This document shows positions 1 through 5,218 of a DNA stretch of 5,952 nucleotides, piece by piece (the stretch's first letter is position 1; each line of letters opens with the position of its first letter). The position numbers were made by a program, and so were the translations under genes. The stretch is from an archaeon. Lineage in GTDB: Archaea; Thermoproteota; Bathyarchaeia; TCS64. The stretch lies in NCBI GenBank assembly GCA_020444005.1, contig JAHLLU010000133.1, positions 1 through 5,952 of the forward strand, written 5' to 3'. Under the pieces are notes generated by a model, which saw only the letters and a list, made by a program, of their open reading frames with translations, ran no database searches and had not been told where the DNA came from.

Positions 1-63
1 GAGAAGCATGTGTTGCCTGATGTGGATAAGATCATCAGAGCAATACGAAACGTAATCAAATAA
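1..63 (+). CDS. C-terminal end of an unidentified protein (partial)
   Basis: Frame 1 reads 20 codons (EKHVLPDVDKIIRAIRNVIK) to a TAA stop at 61-63. The composition suits a real archaeal protein tail: charged residues with Ile/Val spacing resembling a C-terminal amphipathic helix. The stop lies immediately next to the stop codon of the convergent minus-strand gene, a common arrangement in compact genomes. Twenty open codons are expected by chance fairly often, so the support is mostly positional. No family can be named from this fragment. Confidence 0.4.
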   Translation, partial: EKHVLPDVDKIIRAIRNVIK

Positions 64-1401
64 CTAGATGACTTCGAGGACCCTTCGTAGGTCCTCTAGG
101 GCATCAACTTCTATTCTTTTTGCTTGACGTAGATATTTCGCTGTTTCATGGCGTTGTTTTTCCGGCATCTCGCCGGGTCCTAGGGGGAATATCTCGTGGC
201 ACTTGTTGATTATCTGGTATACCTCGTTATACTTTGTGGAGATGTCTACTAGGTTTGCATCTATTAGTTGGTTGGCTTGTTTCAGGTATTCTGATATGGC
301 CCATTTTCCCTCCATGAGACAGGCAAGGGTATACCCTGTTCCGTGGTGGCTGTTTTCATCGAGGGGTTCATCTGTGAGGTTCTTTGCCAGTGTATCGTAG
401 GCTTCTGGTCCAAGTACGTATTCCGGTATTTGTGGGGTGTCTCCGGTTCCTAGTTTGTAGCCGAGTCTGAGGGTTTCTATTGCGACTTGTTTTGGGTCTG
501 TTTTTCTGGGTTCCGTGAATTTGAGTGCGCAGAGTCCACCTGGTGCCATTAATCCTGTGTAGTGTATTGGTGTGTCGGGTTGGTTGATCAGTTTTCTATA
601 CGTACTGACAATGTATTCTTCTCCTCTGTACCCATTTACTATCCCATACTCTGGGATGGGAATACCCCACATAACTACAGGTCGATCTGAGTCTATCTCT
701 TTCTTCACTGCTTGGTACTGTTTTTCAGCGTTTTTTATTGACTCTGGGGTTGGTTTCTGGTTCGGGTCCCACTCGAATATGCCTGATTTGATTACTTCTA
801 TCTTGTAGCCGAGGTTTTCTGTCGCCTTGTAGATGCTGGCCCATACGTCGCTGTGAAAGGCTGATGGCGCCGATGGGCACAAGTGTTTCTTCATGGCGTT
901 TGTGATCCAGCCATACCCTGAAACTGCTACTACTTCTGCTAACCCTACTTCTACTCCATGAGAGTTGAGTACGCCTTGTACTGCTCCCTGATAACTGAAC
1001 CAGCTTGGTTTGAACTCAGCTGGTTTACTAACAATCTTTTCATTCACTGTTGGAAACCTCCATTGATACATGCTTGTATCTATTCTCTGACGTTTGGCTC
1101 TATACCTCTCAGAGACAAGGTACTGGTCAACCATATCAGACACATAACCGGTGCCATCCTTGGTTACACCATACTTTCCCCTTGAAACCCGCTCCACCAA
1201 TCCAGCGTCCATCAAAGTTGACAAGTGGTTTACGAGACCATTCTTAGACAACCCAGTTTTCTCGATCAAGAACTTTAGGTCTTTCTCGCCATCCAATAGA
1301 TATGAAAGCATTAACAGTCTCGACTCATTGGATAAAGCAGTTAAAACCTCAGCTATCTCAACAGCGTTATTCTTGAGTTTGTCCGCTTGGTCGTCATCCA
1401 T
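64..1401 (-). CDS. ArsR-like winged-helix protein fused to a BtrH/C39-like papain-fold domain
   Basis: 445 aa in two parts. Residues about 14-90 form a winged helix of ArsR type: a helix with ALSNESRLLML, a recognition region around TGLSKNGLVNHLSTLMDAGLV, and a wing near 70-85. Residues about 130-445 resemble the BtrH N-terminal/C39-like papain-fold family as I recall it. Visible landmarks are SYQGAVQGVLNSHGV (136-150), SGYGWITN (161-168), RPVVMWGIPIPEYGIVNGY (240-258), and a helical tail with GPEAYDTL, LFP-type (405-407) and AKYLRQAKRIEVDALEDL segments. Relatives of this fold often carry a cysteine nucleophile near the start of the domain. Here that position appears to hold Ser136/Tyr137, so the domain may bind a ligand rather than catalyse. 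The ATG directly follows the TAG of the upstream transglutaminase-like gene, implying translational coupling. The likely role is a ligand-sensing regulator of its own operon. The winged helix is secure; the C39-like call is moderate. Confidence 0.85.
   Translation of the reverse strand: MDDDQADKLKNNAVEIAEVLTALSNESRLLMLSYLLDGEKDLKFLIEKTGLSKNGLVNHLSTLMDAGLVERVSRGKYGVTKDGTGYVSDMVDQYLVSERYRAKRQRIDTSMYQWRFPTVNEKIVSKPAEFKPSWFSYQGAVQGVLNSHGVEVGLAEVVAVSGYGWITNAMKKHLCPSAPSAFHSDVWASIYKATENLGYKIEVIKSGIFEWDPNQKPTPESIKNAEKQYQAVKKEIDSDRPVVMWGIPIPEYGIVNGYRGEEYIVSTYRKLINQPDTPIHYTGLMAPGGLCALKFTEPRKTDPKQVAIETLRLGYKLGTGDTPQIPEYVLGPEAYDTLAKNLTDEPLDENSHHGTGYTLACLMEGKWAISEYLKQANQLIDANLVDISTKYNEVYQIINKCHEIFPLGPGEMPEKQRHETAKYLRQAKRIEVDALEDLRRVLEVI
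76..121 (+). terminator. Possible hairpin plus T-rich terminator for the gene ending at 63
   Basis: GAGGACC (76-82) and GGTCCTC (90-96) form a perfect 7-bp inverted repeat with a 7-base loop, starting 13 bases after the TAA. A T-rich stretch at about 109-120, ending in TTTTT, follows. The repeat lies inside the last codons of the convergent gene, so it could be a coding coincidence. Archaeal termination depends mainly on T tracts rather than hairpins. Confidence 0.25.
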
Positions 1402-2310
1402 CTATATTTTCTCCGTTACCTCTGAAAGCTTGATTTTGAGAGGCTCTTCCATACCTTCCCAGCTAGTGATAACCTCGGGTACCTTGAGGCGTGGGTGCTC
1501 GCTCAGTTCCATAATTTCGTTGTAATTTTGTGTGGCAGGTTGTGTTACTGATGCTACCTTATCCATTAATTCAACGTCTTTGATGTCTTCGTCCAACATG
1601 ATGCCCCAACAGTCCCATGGAAGAAGCGGAGTCTTCACAAGTGCTGCTAGGTCTCGGATCATGTCGCCTCTGATGAAACCCATTCCATTCATCTCAAATA
1701 TTCCAAAGGTTTCTGGGTCTGCTTTTTCTTCTCGGCACATCTGCCAACCGACGCCTCCTGTTATGAACCTATCATGGGGCATATCAAGGGTGTTAAAACC
1801 GGGTTTCAACGTTTCTTTTTGAAACTCATCGAGCTGGCTGTCTACCATAATCCAGCGTTGTTCATCTGTGTTCCAGTATTCAACAACCCAGTGATCTATG
1901 TATTTTAGTTTCATATCCGGTGTACTGAAGTATGTAGCGAAGCCGCACCGTGCACGTGCAGGTATTCCATTTTCCCGCATGAAGGCTACACTGAGTACTG
2001 TAAAATCTCTACAATTGCCTATGGGCTTCTCGGATTGTTTTCTTTTCTCTTGGAGATTCTTAGGGTCTTGTTTGTATACTTGTCTTAGTATGTCTGCAGC
2101 CGATCTGGTGCTTAAGACACTGCTATGGTCTTCTTTGAATTTTTCTCCATACCGTTCAACCCAATATACGTGTATCAAAGAGTTCTGAACTGTTTCGATT
2201 ATCTTTGGCACTGTTTCGGGTAGGTCTTCTGTGAGTGTCTTTATCATAGGTGTATCTGGTAGGTAGGTCATTGGTGAATGTGTTGAGTAGAACTCTGTAT
2301 GGGATATCAA
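1402..2310 (-). CDS. Transglutaminase-like cysteine hydrolase
   Basis: 302 aa, soluble, with no signal peptide or membrane segment. The transglutaminase/protease-like core is clear: GNCRDFTVLSVAF holds the Cys100 nucleophile, YIDHWVVEYW holds His140, and RWIMVDSQLD holds Asp157, giving a complete Cys-His-Asp triad. The downstream stretch (MPHDRFITGG, ADPETFG, DMIRDLAAL, LPWDCWG) matches a family of stand-alone transglutaminase-like proteins that I recall mainly from actinobacteria and other bacteria. This suggests possible bacterial origin. Prokaryotic members are usually peptidases or amidases rather than cross-linkers; the substrate here is unknown. The chosen start is TTG at 2308-2310, because residues 6-14 (EFYSTHSPM) appear to align with the family N-terminus. 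ATG at 2269-2271 (Met14) is the alternative. The stop TAG touches the ATG of the winged-helix/C39-like gene, so the two proteins are probably made together. Confidence 0.9.
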   Translation of the reverse strand: MISHTEFYSTHSPMTYLPDTPMIKTLTEDLPETVPKIIETVQNSLIHVYWVERYGEKFKEDHSSVLSTRSAADILRQVYKQDPKNLQEKRKQSEKPIGNCRDFTVLSVAFMRENGIPARARCGFATYFSTPDMKLKYIDHWVVEYWNTDEQRWIMVDSQLDEFQKETLKPGFNTLDMPHDRFITGGVGWQMCREEKADPETFGIFEMNGMGFIRGDMIRDLAALVKTPLLPWDCWGIMLDEDIKDVELMDKVASVTQPATQNYNEIMELSEHPRLKVPEVITSWEGMEEPLKIKLSEVTEKI

Positions 2311-2338
2311 GGGAGTTTCAGGATCGACTCAACAATAG

Positions 2339-2349
2339 AATATATAATA
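2339..2349 (-). promoter_or_regulatory. TATA element for the transglutaminase/winged-helix operon
   Basis: On the minus strand this reads TATTATATATT. It is centred about 34 bases before the TTG start at 2310, predicting a transcript start about 6-10 bases before that codon. It lies in the 81-base gap after the HAD gene, so the two downstream genes can probably be transcribed independently of it. Confidence 0.5.
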
Positions 2350-2358
2350 GTATCCTAA

Positions 2359-2389
2359 ACAATGTACAATCGTACCAAATACAGTGTAT
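2359..2389. promoter_or_regulatory. Operator-like palindromes upstream of the transglutaminase promoter
   Basis: ATACA-G-TGTAT (2379-2389) is a perfect 5-bp-arm palindrome located just before the TATA element in the minus direction. AATGTACAAT (2361-2370) is a near-palindrome centred on TGTACA. GTAC also recurs as GTACAATCGTAC (2364-2375). ArsR-type regulators bind short inverted repeats at promoters, so these are candidate sites for the winged-helix protein encoded by the same operon. The assignment is inference from position. Confidence 0.3.
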
Positions 2390-2391
2390 AA

Positions 2392-3084
2392 CTAGCTGGA
2401 TTTCTCCAATGTCTTCAACATCGCGGGTAATTCGCAGATATTACCAATGGCATACCCATTCCATGGTGGCTGGTTAGGTGTCTTTATCCAGATCCCTGTA
2501 ATGCCAGCGTTTCTTGCTCCATACATGTCAGCCTCAACGCTATCCCCTACATGCACTGTCTCTGATGGCTTAGCATCAATCCTGTCCAATACGATCCTGA
2601 ATATCTCTGGGTTTGGCTTTCTAACCGCTAGATCTCGGCTGCAGATCAATAAATCAAAGTACTGGTCAAGGTTTGCCTCTTCAAGCAGCATTCTCGGTTG
2701 GTCGCTCATGGTGTTGCTTACCATGGCTATCTTGTACTTGGCGTCTAGTTCTTTGAGGAGTTCCTCGATGCATGGGTAGAAGCTGGTCTTATAGTAGGTC
2801 TTGAAGTTGTTATGCAGCCACTCAAGCATAGTGTCATCGTGGGGTATGCTTAGGCGTACGAGAAAATCTGAGTAGACTTCCTCGAAGGTCTTCTCTTTTC
2901 CTGTTGCCCTGTATTTTTCAAGGTTTGTTAGGGTTCCTCTGAGGGCTTTTTTGAGGTCTCGCATTTCTAATGGGTGTCCGTGGCTGATGAGGTAGTTTCT
3001 TATGGTCTCGTGGTATGGGGACCAGTCGAGTCCGCCTGATGCTAGGGTTCCACCGAAGTCGAGGAGCACTGCCTTGATCTGCAT
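2392..3084 (-). CDS. HAD-superfamily hydrolase, subfamily I (putative phosphatase)
   Basis: 230 aa from the chosen ATG at 3082-3084. HAD motifs in order: motif I DFGGTLA with nucleophile Asp9; an alpha-helical cap of about residues 20-100, as in subfamily I; motif II VSNT (Ser123); motif III Lys156 in VRKPNPEIF; and motif IV HVGDSVEAD with Asp181 and Asp186. The length is normal for HAD-IA proteins. Motif I is DxGxT, not DxDxT, so the usual general acid/base aspartate at +2 is glycine. Some HAD phosphatases tolerate this (YihX has a similar DLGNV motif). An upstream in-frame ATG at 3106-3108 would add eight residues (MHNRHCYI). I prefer the shorter form because the first beta strand begins at QIKAVLLDF and the AT-rich element lies about 26-30 bases upstream of it. 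Substrate unknown. It may read through into the transglutaminase gene 81 bases later, since no T tract follows its stop. Confidence 0.92.
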   Translation of the reverse strand: MQIKAVLLDFGGTLASGGLDWSPYHETIRNYLISHGHPLEMRDLKKALRGTLTNLEKYRATGKEKTFEEVYSDFLVRLSIPHDDTMLEWLHNNFKTYYKTSFYPCIEELLKELDAKYKIAMVSNTMSDQPRMLLEEANLDQYFDLLICSRDLAVRKPNPEIFRIVLDRIDAKPSETVHVGDSVEADMYGARNAGITGIWIKTPNQPPWNGYAIGNICELPAMLKTLEKSS

Positions 3085-3154
3085 AATGTAACAATGTCTA
3101 TTGTGCATAATAGTTTAATCAAAGACCCTAAAACCAGAAACCCATAGTATTGGT
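3085..3154. promoter_or_regulatory. Divergent promoter region between the HAD and alpha/beta hydrolase genes
   Basis: Seventy bases serve both directions. The AT-rich stretch at 3107-3120 is placed as a TATA element for the minus-strand start at 3084 (nearly leaderless). The TTTAAT at 3114-3119 is a possible, weaker one for the plus-strand ATG at 3155. No Shine-Dalgarno site precedes either start. Inverted repeat ACAAT (3091-3095) and ATTGT (3100-3104) sits over the expected HAD transcript start, and GCATAAT occurs at 3081-3087 and 3105-3111. A regulator bound here could control both genes. Confidence 0.45.
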
Positions 3155-3976
3155 ATGCTACGGGAAGCCTTCTACCAGCGCGGCGAGGTAAAACTCAACT
3201 ATGTTGAGAGTCCAGACAACGGTCCAGCGTTTCTATTGCTACCTGCATATGATAACAGGTGGCAAAGCTACTCTTCGATTATTCCGAGTTTAGCTAAGGA
3301 GACCCATCTCTATGCACTGGATACAAGGGGCAGAGGACGTTCAGATCATACACCCGATGAATATACGCTAAAACAATGTCTCGATGATACAGTGGGGTTC
3401 ATTGAGGATGTTATCGGTGAGCCTTGTCATGTTTTTGGTCATAGTCTTGGTGGTTGGATTGGGTTATGGTTGGCTGCTTCTCGTCCTGATCTTGTTTCCT
3501 CTTTGATTGTGGGTGATAGTAGTCTGGATGTTAATGCGTTTATAGAAGCTGGGCGGTCAATGGAAGAGCGAGAGTTCAACAAACGGTTCATGGACTGGGC
3601 TGGGAAACCCGTTGAGGAGCTTGAGGAAATATTCACCATAAGGTACCCAGATCGCCCCATGGAATATATCGAGACACGAGCCTTAACCTTCAGTCAGGTG
3701 GATCCTGAGATTTACCGTGACTGGGTTGATGGAAGACTTGACAGATTCTTTAATGGATATGATGCTGAGGAGATTCTATCCTCGCTTAAGTGTCCCGTTT
3801 TGGTACTCAGGGCTGAGGATGGTTTGATTGGGTGGGAGGAGGTTCTCTGGGCTCGTGAGTTGAATGATGGTTTGATGGTGAAGGAGCTTGATGGCTTTGA
3901 TCATTGGCTTGGGATTCAGGATGGTCGTGAGCAGGTTGTGATCAAGGAGATTATGGGTTTTCTTTACTCCTTTTAA
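3155..3976 (+). CDS. Alpha/beta-fold hydrolase
   Basis: 273 aa, cytoplasmic, the usual length for the family. Landmarks are strand FLLLPAY (26-32), LDTRGRGRSD (55-64) typical after strand beta-4, the nucleophile elbow GHSLGG with Ser97, a helical lid at about 130-205, the strand CPVLVLRAEDG with Asp222 as probable acid, and His250 in GFDHW as the probable catalytic base. The HG pair that normally follows strand beta-3 and helps form the oxyanion hole is replaced by Pro30-Ala31. The overall pattern resembles esterase, lactonase or C-C hydrolase type enzymes. The substrate cannot be assigned. The gene diverges from the HAD gene over a short shared promoter region and starts with an ATG lacking a Shine-Dalgarno site, consistent with a leaderless or short-leader transcript. 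It is followed by T-rich sequence, so it is probably monocistronic. Confidence 0.93.
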   Translation: MLREAFYQRGEVKLNYVESPDNGPAFLLLPAYDNRWQSYSSIIPSLAKETHLYALDTRGRGRSDHTPDEYTLKQCLDDTVGFIEDVIGEPCHVFGHSLGGWIGLWLAASRPDLVSSLIVGDSSLDVNAFIEAGRSMEEREFNKRFMDWAGKPVEELEEIFTIRYPDRPMEYIETRALTFSQVDPEIYRDWVDGRLDRFFNGYDAEEILSSLKCPVLVLRAEDGLIGWEEVLWARELNDGLMVKELDGFDHWLGIQDGREQVVIKEIMGFLYSF

Positions 3977-3993
3977 TTTTAGTATTTTATTCT
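3971..3993 (+). terminator. T-rich terminator after the alpha/beta hydrolase
   Basis: A series of T tracts (TTTT, TTTT, TTTT, TTCT) spans the end of the gene and the first bases after its TAA. This matches the U-rich termination typical of archaea. No stable hairpin is needed or obvious. Confidence 0.45.
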
Positions 3994-3999
3994 ATTCAC

Positions 4000-4023
4000 T
4001 ATGTAACGTTGATATGTAACATT
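4000..4023 (+). repeat. Tandem 11-base direct repeats upstream of the membrane-protein operon
   Basis: TATGTAACGTT (4000-4010) and TATGTAACATT (4013-4023) match at 10 of 11 bases and start 13 bases apart. They lie just upstream of the TATA element at about 4037-4050. The position suits an activator or a regulator binding beside the basal factors. The small winged-helix protein encoded in the operon is one candidate, by inference only. Confidence 0.5.
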
Positions 4024-4036
4024 CTTTCATACTTGC

Positions 4037-4050
4037 TTATATTTAATATA
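4037..4050 (+). promoter_or_regulatory. TATA element for the membrane-protein/winged-helix operon
   Basis: TTATATTTAATATA lies 30-43 bases before the ATG at 4080. A transcript start about 25 bases downstream would give a leader of about 14-20 bases, just long enough to include the Shine-Dalgarno site at 4067-4072. Confidence 0.55.
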
Positions 4051-4066
4051 CAAGAAGGTTGTATCA

Positions 4067-4072
4067 AGAGGT
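4067..4072 (+). promoter_or_regulatory. Shine-Dalgarno site fixing the start at 4080
   Basis: AGAGGT is followed by a 7-base spacer and ATG at 4080-4082. It complements the conserved anti-Shine-Dalgarno end of 16S rRNA. It supports this ATG over an upstream in-frame TTG at 4059, which would place the site inside the gene. Confidence 0.65.
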
Positions 4073-4079
4073 AACAAGA

Positions 4080-4703
4080 ATGGAACAAACAACCTTAAAC
4101 CGACTCAAATTCGAGATACAGAGCTTCAAAGGGCTCATAATAACCAACTTCATAGGAGCAGCACTCACTATCGCGTTCAGCGTAGCCTTCGCTGTACCAA
4201 AAATCTTGCCACTACTGGTCTCGGGCTCATTTGAGCTACAGATGATACCATACCTAGCCTTGGCTATAGTTGGGTTTGCAGTAGCAATCAACTGGATCAC
4301 AAGAGGAGCAGAGCTGATGGAAGGACACGATGACATCGTGAAAGAACTTGAAGAAGTCTCCCCTGATGACGATGAGGCGATCACAGGCATCATCGTACAG
4401 AGTTTAGCCTTCTACAGGGAAAACCAGCCAAAGATAAAACAACTCGGCTTGCTTGGCAGGTTAGTGGGGGTATTCCTCCTTTTGACGGCTGTGCCCCAGA
4501 TTCAGGCATTAGTTGCAGGTGAGTACCCGTTAGGTCAGGTAATGGCTATAGGTCAGATATTTGGGCTTCTAGGGACACTGGCTGTGGCGGCTCTTGGATT
4601 CTATGCTCCGACTATTATCAGTAGGTTTACTGAGAAGTGGGATAAGCGGATTAGCTTAACAGATGAGGCTGGGGAAAAACTGGACAGGATACTTGAGGGA
4701 TGA
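4080..4703 (+). CDS. Four-helix membrane protein of unknown function
   Basis: 207 aa. Hydrophobic segments lie at about 19-39, 55-74, 122-145 and 152-177, with a charged acidic loop between the second and third (about 75-120, rich in Glu/Asp: VKELEEVSPDDDEA) and a charged C-terminal tail (EKWDKRISLTDEAGEKLDRILEG). The arrangement suggests two membrane hairpins joined by a soluble helical linker, with both ends and the linker probably on the same, cytoplasmic, side. No signal peptide and no catalytic motif are visible, and I do not recognise the family. The last bases overlap the next gene by four bases (ATGA), so it is co-translated with a winged-helix protein. That suggests it may recruit or sense for that regulator, an inference from context. 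The start is set by the GAGGT site. Confidence 0.85.
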   Translation: MEQTTLNRLKFEIQSFKGLIITNFIGAALTIAFSVAFAVPKILPLLVSGSFELQMIPYLALAIVGFAVAINWITRGAELMEGHDDIVKELEEVSPDDDEAITGIIVQSLAFYRENQPKIKQLGLLGRLVGVFLLLTAVPQIQALVAGEYPLGQVMAIGQIFGLLGTLAVAALGFYAPTIISRFTEKWDKRISLTDEAGEKLDRILEG

Positions 4704-4975
4704 AGGGAAAAAGGACTCAGTACGAGATATACTGGGAGATACTGACCTATTGCAGGAACCCTAGGACATTCACAGGTATAATCCATAGGTGCAGTTTGAA
4801 TAGTAAGATCGGTCAGGAGCACATTGGTTTCCTTGAGGATAAGGGATATTTACGGCGTTTCGAGGATGAGGGTCAGAACTTGTTGAGGACTACTGAGGAT
4901 GCTAAGCCTTTCCTTGATGCTTTTAGGGAGATGTATCTTGAGTTGTTTGATCGTGGTCCTGATTTTAAACTGTAG
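4700..4975 (+). CDS. ArnR1-like winged-helix transcriptional regulator
   Basis: 91 aa, the usual size of small archaeal proteins with an ArnR1-like winged helix (HTH_45/COG3432 type, by recall). The pattern YEIYWEILTYC, PRTFTGIIHRCSLNS, GQEHIGFLEDKGYLRR and TTEDAKPFLDAF is characteristic: first helix 8-18, helix-turn-helix about 22-49, wing about 50-65, and a final helix about 66-84 likely used for dimerisation. The ATG overlaps the TGA of the membrane-protein gene (ATGA), and no separate promoter is seen, so expression should be coupled. In Sulfolobales, ArnR and ArnR1 carry the winged helix and membrane helices in one chain. Here the two functions are encoded by separate overlapping genes. 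Target DNA is unknown; the direct repeats upstream of the operon are a candidate. A T7 tract follows the stop. Confidence 0.9.
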   Translation: MKGKRTQYEIYWEILTYCRNPRTFTGIIHRCSLNSKIGQEHIGFLEDKGYLRRFEDEGQNLLRTTEDAKPFLDAFREMYLELFDRGPDFKL

Positions 4976-4979
4976 GCAC

Positions 4980-4986
4980 TTTTTTT
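4980..4986 (+). terminator. T7 terminator after the winged-helix gene
   Basis: Seven consecutive T residues begin five bases after the TAG stop. This is a typical archaeal U-tract terminator for the two-gene operon. Confidence 0.55.
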
Positions 4987-4993
4987 CATAAAA

Positions 4994-5009
4994 TCTGGTT
5001 GTAACCAGA
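4994..5009. repeat. Perfect inverted repeat with an extra half-site copy
   Basis: TCTGGTT (4994-5000) and AACCAGA (5003-5009) are perfect 7-base arms around GT. The sequence GTAACCAG within it (5001-5008) recurs at 5030-5037. The close arms are too tight for a good RNA hairpin and look more like a protein-binding site. Confidence 0.4.
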
Positions 5010-5039
5010 ACCCCTGAACCGCTGAAACAGTAACCAGTT

Positions 5040-5162
5040 ATTGTATTCCTCGGTAACACGGAATGGGGGACAATTTGTTCTGGCTAAAAATGTTGATAAT
5101 GTTCCTGATGATGTTATTCCGTATACATCATCCCTGTTGATCACCTTCTCTCTTCTTTTTTT
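5040..5162 (+). other. Noncoding region with two hairpins and a terminator-like tract: possible small RNA
   Basis: The 243-base gap between genes (4976-5218) has no convincing coding region. ATTGTATTCC (5040-5049) pairs with GGAAT (5060-5064) and ACAAT (5070-5074), leaving five G bulged. GATGATGT (5107-5114) and ACATCATC (5125-5132) are perfect 8-base arms with a 10-base loop. A pyrimidine-rich tract ending in T7 (5156-5162) follows, just before the promoter of the next gene. A terminator here has no obvious coding gene to serve, because the preceding operon already ends at 4986. CATAAAAT at 4987-4994 is a possible TATA element. A short structured transcript is therefore plausible but not shown. 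Confidence 0.3.
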
Positions 5163-5178
5163 ACACAATTTCCATAGG

Positions 5179-5186
5179 GTATATAC
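5179..5186 (+). promoter_or_regulatory. TATA element for the AN1/site-2 protease gene
   Basis: GTATATAC is centred about 36 bases before the ATG at 5219. The expected transcript start is near 5208, giving a very short leader without a Shine-Dalgarno site. An in-frame TGA at 5204-5206 rules out any start further upstream. Confidence 0.55.
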
Positions 5187-5218
5187 GTGAGGAAACATTA
5201 AATTGACCGATAAAATCG

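Noticed and set aside
1151..1525. Plus-strand open frame of 124 codons
   Set aside because: It lies opposite the winged helix and the end of the transglutaminase-like gene, both of which have clear domain motifs. Its own translation has no recognisable domain.
2447..2779. Plus-strand open frame of 110 codons
   Set aside because: It is antisense to the HAD gene across motifs II to IV and has no family features.
4000..4023. Short CRISPR-like repeat
   Set aside because: There are only two 11-base copies separated by two bases, with no spacers. It fits a promoter-proximal binding site better.
4064..4393. Minus-strand open frame of 109 codons
   Set aside because: Serine-rich low-complexity antisense of the four-helix membrane protein, which has a Shine-Dalgarno site and a coupled neighbour.
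5014..5112. C/D box guide RNA suggested by CTGA and TGATGA words
   Set aside because: The TGATGA at 5106-5111 is preceded by C rather than a purine, and the boxes do not have the order and spacing of a C/D RNA.
4986..5198. Minus-strand open frame of 70 codons in the intergenic region
   Set aside because: It has no recognised domain or ribosome-binding site, and it would run through several inverted repeats and T tracts. A small unknown gene cannot be fully excluded.
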